In this document: positions 7,166 to 12,438 of the stretch, in pieces
Numbering within the stretch: the stretch's first letter is position 1
Layout of the letters: each line of letters starts with the position of its first letter
NCBI GenBank assembly: GCA_017998475.1
Contig: JAGODA010000069.1
Location: forward strand, 1-12,438
Source of the DNA: Spirochaetota bacterium
GTDB lineage: Bacteria; Spirochaetota; UBA4802; UBA5368
Direction of reading: 5' to 3'
DNA length: 12,438 nucleotides
The notes under the pieces: generated by a model
What the model saw: the letters and a program-made list of their open reading frames with translations, nothing else
The model's database searches: none
Told to the model about the DNA's origin: nothing
Program-made: the position numbers and the translations under genes

Positions 7166-7606
7166 ATGTTTTCGACAGATCTGACAATGAACGGGAAGCG
7201 GGCAAGCGCCATCGTATCGCCCTGCGGAATCTACTGCGGGGCATGCCCCCGGTACCGCGACACGGCGGTCTGCAGGGGATGCCGTTCGGACGGCCGGCAC
7301 GACAAGTGCGATATATATGAATGCTGTGTCGTTATGGGGGGAAAGAACTTCTGCCACGAATGCGACTGTTTCCCCTGCGAACGGCTCATCACCTTTTCCC
7401 GCTATAATCCCGGAAAGTCTTTCGCCCATTTCAGGCATATAGCCATCGACAATCTCGAGCGGATCAGACTCATCGGGCCCGAGGAATGGGCCCGCGAAAT
7501 GGAACTACTGAGCTCGCGCGGCGAGTATTCCATCAGCTCGAAAAACCCGGACGGCGAACTCGACACCTCTCCCTGCCCCTGCCCTGATCCCGCGAAACGG
7601 CCGTGA
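7166..7606 (+). CDS. DUF3795-family cysteine-rich protein
   Basis: A 146-residue soluble protein with fourteen cysteines, eleven of them in residues 20-71 grouped as C20-x3-C24-x2-C27, C36-x2-C39, C48, C53-C54, C63-x2-C66-x-C68-x2-C71, plus C137 and C139 at the tail. The opening SPCGIYCGACPRY and the later CHECDCFPCERL match DUF3795, a family of unknown function assumed to bind metal (zinc or an Fe-S cluster). The part after residue 75 is a charged, probably helical region (FRHIAIDNLERIRLIG). ATG 7166 is the first start; ATG 7187 is also possible, and neither has a clear Shine-Dalgarno. It lies divergent to the MATE gene and 151 nt before a new promoter, so it is likely a single-gene unit. 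The metal-binding role is inferred from the cysteine pattern. Confidence 0.82.
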   Translation: MFSTDLTMNGKRASAIVSPCGIYCGACPRYRDTAVCRGCRSDGRHDKCDIYECCVVMGGKNFCHECDCFPCERLITFSRYNPGKSFAHFRHIAIDNLERIRLIGPEEWAREMELLSSRGEYSISSKNPDGELDTSPCPCPDPAKRP

Positions 7607-7701
7607 ATACGGCCCGCCGGGGCGCTCCATCCACGGTTCGATCAGCGGAAAAAACCGGCCGTTAAAAACCACGGCAAACGTCGTTAATTTTATTCTCCCA
7701 C

Positions 7702-7730
7702 TTGCTGAAAGCCGATATATACTGTATATT
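7702..7730 (+). promoter_or_regulatory. Sigma-70-like promoter of the HATPase-mqnD-mqnB operon
   Basis: TTGCTG (7702-7707) and TATATT (7725-7730) are separated by 17 bp; the -10 matches consensus at five of six positions. The start point would be near 7737, only about 20 nt from the ATG at 7758, with no Shine-Dalgarno in that short leader. A palindrome ATATAC-T-GTATAT (7717-7729) overlaps the -10, and the 12 bp at 7712-7723 recur exactly in the lexA promoter. Confidence 0.55.
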
Positions 7731-7757
7731 CAATCTGTCGTCGTTTCGCGGCCATCC

Positions 7758-8483
7758 ATGGGGCCGGATAAAAAAAGAGAGTACACAGCACCCTTCATGA
7801 AATACATCACCGACGCCGTTGAAGAAAACAGGGACGTCCGGATAATCACCTATTCGGTGAGCACCACCAACGAGAACCGTCTAAAGAAGGTGCTCGCGCT
7901 GTATCTGCGCAAGCGCGGCTGCGAGGTCCTCCTCGGGCCCATCTACACATGCGTGAAGGAACTGCTCATCAACGCGGTTAAGGCGAACTACAAACACATC
8001 TATTTCGAGGGAGCGGCGCCGCAGAGCCCGGCCCCCGACCTTCTGGGACACGACAAGGTGATCCGCCTCTTCAAGCTCGAGATGTCGCGCGAGGACGCCA
8101 AAACCCTCGCCCGCCTCGCGCGAAGCCGCGACATGAAGGCCGAAATCGTATTCCATCACGAAGGAGACACGCTGAGTATCTCCATCACAAACCCCATAGC
8201 GATGACGCCGGACGAGCTCCAGAAAGTGCGCAAGAAACTCGCCGACGCGCGCAAGTGCGACGACATATCGGACTACTTCCTCATGAACGCCGACGATCCC
8301 GAAAACGAGGGCGCGGGCATCGGACTGGTGCTCATTTCCATGATTCTTAAAAGCCTGGGCGTCGACCAGTCAAGGCTCGACATACGCTCGCTCGAGGACC
8401 GCACGATGGCGTCTCTCACCATTCCGCTCAACCGGGCCACACTCGAACACTACGCACAGAGTACCGCCCACGCCGCCGGGTAG
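7758..8483 (+). CDS. GHKL/HATPase-like signalling protein, first gene of the mqnDB operon
   Basis: A 241-residue soluble protein with features of the GHKL ATPase fold found in histidine kinases and anti-sigma factors. The N-box is clear (VKELLINAVKANY, residues 66-78, with E68 and N72), as is a glycine-rich G2-like ATP-lid motif (GAGIGLVLISMILKSLG, 185-201). The G1 motif DxGxG is not recognisable: the corresponding region reads ISITNPIAM (141-149). There is no phosphoacceptor histidine domain, receiver or membrane segment. The N-terminus (KYITDAVEENRDVRIITYSV) is unassigned. It may be an anti-sigma-like kinase, or a nucleotide-binding regulator without kinase activity. Its stop codon lies 2 nt before the mqnD start, so the two are probably translationally coupled. 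The pattern resembles proteins I associate with spirochaetes. Partners are unknown. Confidence 0.75.
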   Translation: MGPDKKREYTAPFMKYITDAVEENRDVRIITYSVSTTNENRLKKVLALYLRKRGCEVLLGPIYTCVKELLINAVKANYKHIYFEGAAPQSPAPDLLGHDKVIRLFKLEMSREDAKTLARLARSRDMKAEIVFHHEGDTLSISITNPIAMTPDELQKVRKKLADARKCDDISDYFLMNADDPENEGAGIGLVLISMILKSLGVDQSRLDIRSLEDRTMASLTIPLNRATLEHYAQSTAHAAG

Positions 8484-8485
8484 GC

Positions 8486-9304
8486 ATGGTGCAACCGGTT
8501 TCTTTCGCCTTTTCCCCATGCCCCAACGACACCTTCGCGTTCCACGCGATGCTGCACGGCCGCGTCGATACGCGCGCGTATCGTTTCGAGCCGCGCATCG
8601 ACGACGTGGAGAGCCTCAACCACGACGCGCTGCGCGGGGAGCATCGCCTGAGCAAGCTCTCCTTCCACGCCTATCTGCACCTGGCCGGTCGTTATACCCT
8701 GCTCGACGCGGGTTCGGCGCTGGGCTACGGATGCGGCCCCCTGGTGGTCGCGCGCGGATCCTTGGCCGGACTCGATGGCGCGCGCCTTGCCGTTCCCGGA
8801 GAGCTCACCACGGCCTTTCTGCTCTTCCGGCTCTGGAGCGCCGCCGACGTTGACATTCACGTCGCCCGCTTCGATGAAATACTCGACGGCGTCGCCGCGG
8901 GCCGCTTCGACGCGGGGCTCATCATCCACGAGGGGCGATTCGTCTATCCGCGCTACGGTCTCGAGCGCCTCGTCGACCTGGGTGAATGGTGGGAGGCCGA
9001 GACGGGCCTGCCGATACCGCTGGGGTGCATCGCGATGCGTAACGACGGCGGGGGTGATGAGAAGGCGCGCGCCGGGGACTTTTCCGGCATCATACGCTCG
9101 TCCGTGCGGTACGCCTTCGATCACCCCGAGGACTCGCGCGACTTCGTTCGTGCTCACGCGCGGGAGATGGACGACGATGTAACGCAAAGGCATATACAAT
9201 TGTACGTTAACGACTTCACGCTCGATCTCGGTGATACCGGCCGGCGCGCGATTCAGACACTGGAGGAGATGGCGCGATGCAGGGGAATCCTCGAACCGGC
9301 ATAG
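8486..9304 (+). CDS. mqnD: 1,4-dihydroxy-6-naphthoate synthase (futalosine pathway)
   Basis: A 272-residue cytoplasmic enzyme of the futalosine menaquinone pathway. MqnD converts cyclic dehypoxanthinyl futalosine to 1,4-dihydroxy-6-naphthoate. The family signature SPCPNDTFAF lies at residues 10-19, followed by LSKLSFHAY (55-63), GYGCGPLVV (80-88), PGELTTAFLL (104-113) and the active-site segment LIIHEGRF (145-152), where H148 corresponds to the catalytic histidine of characterised MqnD. PIPLGCIAM (177-185) is also typical. The fold is a periplasmic-binding-protein-like two-lobe structure, without a signal peptide. ATG 8486 begins 2 nt after the upstream stop and lacks its own strong Shine-Dalgarno, consistent with coupling. 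The last 28 bp overlap mqnB. MqnA is related but lacks the SPCPNDTF start, so MqnD is preferred. Confidence 0.95.
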   Translation: MVQPVSFAFSPCPNDTFAFHAMLHGRVDTRAYRFEPRIDDVESLNHDALRGEHRLSKLSFHAYLHLAGRYTLLDAGSALGYGCGPLVVARGSLAGLDGARLAVPGELTTAFLLFRLWSAADVDIHVARFDEILDGVAAGRFDAGLIIHEGRFVYPRYGLERLVDLGEWWEAETGLPIPLGCIAMRNDGGGDEKARAGDFSGIIRSSVRYAFDHPEDSRDFVRAHAREMDDDVTQRHIQLYVNDFTLDLGDTGRRAIQTLEEMARCRGILEPA

Positions 9305-9900
9305 TGATGGCGACGATGATCGAGGCCTCCCCGCTCATCGGGGCCCTGGGACTCGAATCCGCCGGCGACGGTCCGGTCCGCGTCTTTACGGCTCCGGGCG
9401 GACCCGTGCTCGCCGTTTCAGGCATCGGCAAAGTGAACGCAGCGCTCGCCGCCTGTTATCTGGTCATGCGCCACGATGCGGGGACGATGTTCAACATCGG
9501 CGCGGCCGGCGCCACCGGGAACGGCCTGCGGATCGGCGAGGTCTTCCATGTCGGAGCGATCATCGAACCGGACCGCCCCCGGATTATGAACCGTTCGCAG
9601 CGCTCCTCCACGCCGGACACACTCGAGGGTTTCAGCATGGCGAGCCTGGCGACGCTCGACCGGCCGCTGGTATCGGCCGCCGAGCGCGCCTCGGTCGCCC
9701 CACGCGCCGACCTGGTCGACATGGAGGGCGCGGCCGTGCTGCAGGCGTGCAGGATGTTCGGGGCGCGGTGTTATATTTTTAAAATGGTAAGCGATACTCC
9801 GGAGCATCAGAGCGACACGGAAATCGTCGAGAACATACGCTCGCTCGCCGGACCCCTGGCGGACTTTTTCGTGGAGCGGGTCTTGCCGTTCCCGGCGTAG
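9277..9900 (+). CDS. mqnB: Futalosine hydrolase (nucleosidase)
   Basis: A 207-residue member of the purine nucleoside phosphorylase/MTAN superfamily (PF01048). In this context it should hydrolyse futalosine to dehypoxanthinyl futalosine and hypoxanthine. Visible motifs are IVMATMIEASPL (9-20, with E16 in the position of the MTAN catalytic glutamate region), GIGKVNAA (49-56), FNIGAAGA (72-79), LVDMEGAA (146-153, ribose-binding glutamate E150) and KMVSDTP (169-175, catalytic D173). The overlap of 28 bp with mqnD and a GGAGGAG Shine-Dalgarno just upstream of ATG 9277 show coupled expression. 5'-methylthioadenosine/S-adenosylhomocysteine nucleosidase is the main alternative by sequence, but the mqnD neighbour argues for MqnB. 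Length is slightly short but complete. Substrate preference is inferred from the operon. Confidence 0.9.
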   Translation: MQGNPRTGIVMATMIEASPLIGALGLESAGDGPVRVFTAPGGPVLAVSGIGKVNAALAACYLVMRHDAGTMFNIGAAGATGNGLRIGEVFHVGAIIEPDRPRIMNRSQRSSTPDTLEGFSMASLATLDRPLVSAAERASVAPRADLVDMEGAAVLQACRMFGARCYIFKMVSDTPEHQSDTEIVENIRSLAGPLADFFVERVLPFPA

Positions 9901-9984
9901 GGGCGGTTACTCCTTGCGCGATGCGCCGGCGGCGGGCGTATCCATCACCCCCGGCAAACCGCGGCTTCCGCGCGAGGCCGGAAC

Positions 9985-10929
9985 TCAGCGGAATCCCACC
10001 ACCAGGCTCCACGCGCGGTCCGAGAGCTTGTGCACCTTCAGCCTTTTAAACCCTGCCTCTTTAAGCCAGCCCAGGTATTCGGCGCGCGTGTAGACGTTTC
10101 CGTGCGGGCTCTGCGTGATCATGTGCAGGGCGAGCGTGGCCGAGCGGCGGTCCTCGCCTTTCAGGTTGTCGAAGACCGCGATCATGCCGCCGTCGGCAAG
10201 CCGCTCGCGCGCCATGCGGAACATCTCCGCGTTGTCCGCCGGCGACTGCCCGTGGCAGAGGTTCCCCAGGAAAACAATATCAAAGAGGCCGGACGGAAAG
10301 CGCTTCGTGGCGTCGCCGTCCTCGACCCGGATGTTCCTCACGCGGGCAAGCTCTTTTCGCATAACGTCGTTGGACTCCATCAGGTCGAAGATGAGCGTGG
10401 AGAGCCCCCTGCGCGCGAATTCGCGCGCGACGGTTCCCGGCGCCCCTCCGATGTCGGCCACGCTTTTCGCCCCCGGGCGTAGCTCGATACAGCGGCGCAC
10501 CACCTCCGGGGCGATCCTCTTCTTCCACGGTGAGTCCATGCCGCGGATAAAGTCATCCATCGAGAAGCCGGCGTAACTGGTTTTGTCCGGCACGCCGTGC
10601 TTCATTACATGGGGAAGCGTCCTCCATGGATTTACCAGATACATGAGGAAGCTCCAGAAGTCGCCCTCGTAATCGCGTCCGGCGCGGTCGATGAGCCTTC
10701 GCCGCGCGGAAGACGCAACCGAATAGCGTCCCGCGGTTTTTTTAAGGTATTTCATTTCGGCCAGGGCATCCAGAAGCGCGATCGTCGCGCGGCGGTCGAA
10801 TTTCATCCGCGCGGAGAGGCCCTCGGCGGTGTCGGCCTTTTCGTGGAGCGCGTCGAACACCCCGAGACGAAAGGCCTGTCCGACGAAGATGAACTCCTCG
10901 AGCGATGATTGCAGTTCACGTATGTTCAT
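9985..10929 (-). CDS. SAM-dependent methyltransferase, O-methyltransferase (Methyltransf_2) type
   Basis: A 314-residue protein with the architecture of plant and bacterial O-methyltransferases (PF00891): an N-terminal winged-helix dimerisation domain (residues about 5-85, with FRLGVFDALHE and LSARMKFDRRATIALLDAL) and a C-terminal Rossmann domain. The SAM-binding glycine motif is VADIGGAPGTVA (157-168), the acidic ribose-binding residue is in LIFDLMES (179-186), and the later EDGDATKRFP (203-212), DIVFLGNLCHG (217-227) and LADGGMIAVFD (244-254) segments fit motifs II-V. Such enzymes methylate small aromatic or hydroxy compounds; the substrate here is unknown. ATG 10929 has a GGAGGTG Shine-Dalgarno about 7-9 nt upstream. 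It follows the next methyltransferase by 87 nt on the same strand and converges with mqnB. A link to quinone methylation is possible but unsupported. Confidence 0.85.
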   Translation of the reverse strand: MNIRELQSSLEEFIFVGQAFRLGVFDALHEKADTAEGLSARMKFDRRATIALLDALAEMKYLKKTAGRYSVASSARRRLIDRAGRDYEGDFWSFLMYLVNPWRTLPHVMKHGVPDKTSYAGFSMDDFIRGMDSPWKKRIAPEVVRRCIELRPGAKSVADIGGAPGTVAREFARRGLSTLIFDLMESNDVMRKELARVRNIRVEDGDATKRFPSGLFDIVFLGNLCHGQSPADNAEMFRMARERLADGGMIAVFDNLKGEDRRSATLALHMITQSPHGNVYTRAEYLGWLKEAGFKRLKVHKLSDRAWSLVVGFR

Positions 10930-11016
10930 GGAAACGCACCTCCGGGTTTTAATCGTGAGCGCGGATACACCTTCTCCGCCATGGCGCGCGGCGCGGCCAC
11001 GGACGCGGGCGGCCGA

Positions 11017-11721
11017 TCACCGCTTGACTGCGTAGAGCACGATGCTCTTGGGGAAAAAATGATCGAAGAACTCCTCCACGCGCTCCATGAAACGGGAACC
11101 CATGCCGAGCGTGAGGAAGCGCCGGTAGGCGCGGGTGAACGGCTGGTCGTTCAGGTGCAGGCCCACCACACAGCGCACCATCCAGTAGATGGTGTGCAGC
11201 GAGTGTTTGAAACCGACGCCGTACACCTCGAGACCGTTCTCGCGAAGTATCGCCGCGAGACGGCGGGGAACGTACTTGCGGATGTGCCCGCCCGGCGAGG
11301 TGAAGTACTCGTAAGTGAGCGCGTCGAAGGCGAGTTCGCTGATGTAGGTCGGCACGGTGATGGCTATGCGCCCTCCCGTTTTCAGCACGCGCGCGAGCTC
11401 CCCGCAGGCGCGGTGATCGTCGCTGACGTGCTCCATGACCTCGGAGCAGATGATGCGGTCGAAGGTGCCGCCGCGAAACGGCAGGTTCAGCGCGTCGCCG
11501 ATCTGGCAGAGATAGGCGCCTCTGTCGTGAGCCTGGCGGCTTGTCTTCATGTAGGCCAGCGTGTAACGCGCCTTGCGCAGTGACTCCATGTCCATGTCCA
11601 TGCTGAGGACGCGCGCGCCTCGCGCGACGCACTCGAAAGAATGTCGGCCCTCTCCGCAGCCGGCGTCGAGCATGAGGTCGCCTTCCCGCACGCCGAGAAG
11701 GTCAAAGTCCACGGTGAGCAC
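11017..11721 (-). CDS. Class I SAM-dependent methyltransferase (Methyltransf_11 type)
   Basis: A 234-residue cytoplasmic methyltransferase. Motif I is LMLDAGCGEGRHSFE (16-30), the ribose-binding acidic residue is D42 in VLSMDMDMES, motif II-like IGDALNLPFRGGTFD lies near residues 73-87, and ICSEVMEHVSDDH with LARVLKTGGRIAITVP gives the post-I and motif III strands. The C-terminal third is unusual, with aromatic stretches (ILRENGLEVYGVGF, IYWMVRCVVG) that may contact a hydrophobic or glycan substrate. The GTG at 11721 is strongly supported by GAGGAGG 6 nt upstream. It overlaps the end of the glycosyltransferase gene by 20 bp, so the two are coupled and may act on the same glycan or lipid-linked sugar. 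The substrate is not identifiable; quinone methylation (UbiE/MenG) is a weaker option because the neighbour is a glycosyltransferase. Confidence 0.88.
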   Translation of the reverse strand: MLTVDFDLLGVREGDLMLDAGCGEGRHSFECVARGARVLSMDMDMESLRKARYTLAYMKTSRQAHDRGAYLCQIGDALNLPFRGGTFDRIICSEVMEHVSDDHRACGELARVLKTGGRIAITVPTYISELAFDALTYEYFTSPGGHIRKYVPRRLAAILRENGLEVYGVGFKHSLHTIYWMVRCVVGLHLNDQPFTRAYRRFLTLGMGSRFMERVEEFFDHFFPKSIVLYAVKR

Positions 11722-12438
11722 GAATGACCTCCTCGTAGACGTTCACCATTTCGCGCGCGGCGTTCTCCCAGGTGAACGTGGCGAGCACGCGCCTGCGCGC
11801 CTCCTTGCCCATTTTACGCCGCACGCCGGGGTTGTCGATGAGATAATCGATCCCCTTCGCCAGGGCCTCGGGGTCGCGCGGGGGCACGAGGTAACCGGTC
11901 TTCATGTGCTCGCCCACCACTTCGGGAAGCGCTCCTCCGGTCGCCGCGATAACCGGGACCTCGCAGGCCATGGCCTCGGCGGCCGGGAAGCCGAATCCCT
12001 CGTAGAGGGACGGGCACACCGCCACCTCGGTGCGCGAATAGAGCTCGACCAGCTGTTCGAGCGGGATCTTCCCGGTAAACGTCACGCGGTCCTGGATGCC
12101 GAAGCGGTCGATCCAGCGGGGAACGTAGTTCCTGTTGGGGGCGCCTCCGTCGACTATCGTCAGGTGCACCTTGTTCTTCGTGAGGGTCAGGGCCTTCAAG
12201 AGATAGATGACGCCCTTCTTGCGGTCCTCGACGTTTCCGACGAAGATAAGGCTGTTTTTGCGCTTTTTCACACCCTTTACGGGATAGAATATGCCGGCGT
12301 CCATACCGTTATACACTACGCTCTGACGCTCCATGGGCACGCCGAAGGCCCTGTTGATCTCGCGCGCGGAGTCGTGCGCCACGGCGATGATGCGGGCGAG
12401 TCTGGTCGACCGCGCGGCCTGCAGGGGTAGGGGGGAGT
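11702..12438 (-). CDS. Glycosyltransferase family 4 protein, N-terminus cut by the window edge
   Basis: The frame is open to the window edge, so the gene starts beyond it; about 245 residues are visible. They cover the end of the N-terminal acceptor domain (ARIIAVAHDSAREI) and the whole C-terminal GT-B nucleotide-sugar domain. The segments VYNGMD, SLIFVGNVEDRKKG, VTFTGKIPLEQLVELYS and SLYEGFGFPAAEAMA are typical of GT4 (group 1) retaining transferases; the last holds the E-x7-E motif that contacts the donor sugar. ATGGALPEVVG and a terminal FTWENAAREMVNVYEE helix follow, as in the family. It would transfer a sugar from an NDP-donor to a lipid or polysaccharide at the cytoplasmic face of the membrane. 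A GTG at 12382 is internal to the conserved domain and is not the start. It overlaps the downstream methyltransferase by 20 bp. Confidence 0.92.
   Translation of the reverse strand, partial: SPLPLQAARSTRLARIIAVAHDSAREINRAFGVPMERQSVVYNGMDAGIFYPVKGVKKRKNSLIFVGNVEDRKKGVIYLLKALTLTKNKVHLTIVDGGAPNRNYVPRWIDRFGIQDRVTFTGKIPLEQLVELYSRTEVAVCPSLYEGFGFPAAEAMACEVPVIAATGGALPEVVGEHMKTGYLVPPRDPEALAKGIDYLIDNPGVRRKMGKEARRRVLATFTWENAAREMVNVYEEVIRAHRGL

Noticed and set aside
9277..9900. Assignment as 5'-methylthioadenosine/SAH nucleosidase
   Set aside because: The superfamily motifs alone allow it, but overlap with mqnD makes futalosine hydrolase the better call.
11573..12430. Plus-strand open frame (285 codons) opposite the glycosyltransferase and methyltransferase
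   Set aside because: It is antisense to two genes with clear motifs; its His/Arg/Val-rich sequence fits a complement-strand artefact.

Overview
The window is GC-rich bacterial chromosome, densely coded with short intergenic gaps. Its promoters look like classical sigma-70 sites (TTGACx, 17 bp, TAxxxT). Nothing fixes the taxon. The S2 N-terminus (MSVVSMKALLESGVHFGHQTRRWNP...), the DUF4321 membrane protein and the style of the HATPase-like protein resemble spirochaete (Leptospira-like) proteins as I remember them, so a Spirochaetota genome is my best guess, at low to moderate confidence. I see no transposase, integrase, phage gene, CRISPR array, rRNA or tRNA.

Layout. 1-1464 (minus): the 5' end of tsf, then rpsB, then a small DUF4321 membrane protein; rpsB-tsf is the usual translation operon. 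1526-2305 (minus): a cyclase-family (kynurenine formamidase-like) metal hydrolase with a good promoter. 2399-2705 is non-coding. 2706-3314 (minus): lexA, whose promoter overlaps a perfect 9-bp inverted repeat that probably serves as its own operator. 3682-4458 (plus): an orphan ABC ATPase, convergent with a protein at 4488-5423 (minus) that joins an unknown helical N-terminus to a divergent class III nucleotidyl cyclase domain. 5515-6954 (minus): a MATE efflux transporter, divergent from a cysteine-rich DUF3795 protein (7166-7606, plus).

7758-9900 (plus) is the most coherent unit: a GHKL/HATPase-like signalling protein, mqnD and mqnB, with a 2-nt gap and then a 28-bp overlap. mqnD and mqnB belong to the futalosine route of menaquinone synthesis; mqnA, mqnC and mqnE are not in the window. 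9985-12438 (minus) holds a likely operon of a GT4 glycosyltransferase (cut by the window edge), a class I SAM methyltransferase overlapping it by 20 bp, and an O-methyltransferase-family protein. The first two suggest glycan or surface polysaccharide work.

I found no clearly new multi-gene system. The best leads are the lexA operator, a 12-bp motif shared by the lexA promoter and the promoter of the HATPase-mqnD-mqnB operon, the tight coupling of a signalling ATPase to menaquinone genes, and the cyclase-like protein that keeps its metal-binding aspartates but has lost the usual substrate lysine and transition-state arginine.
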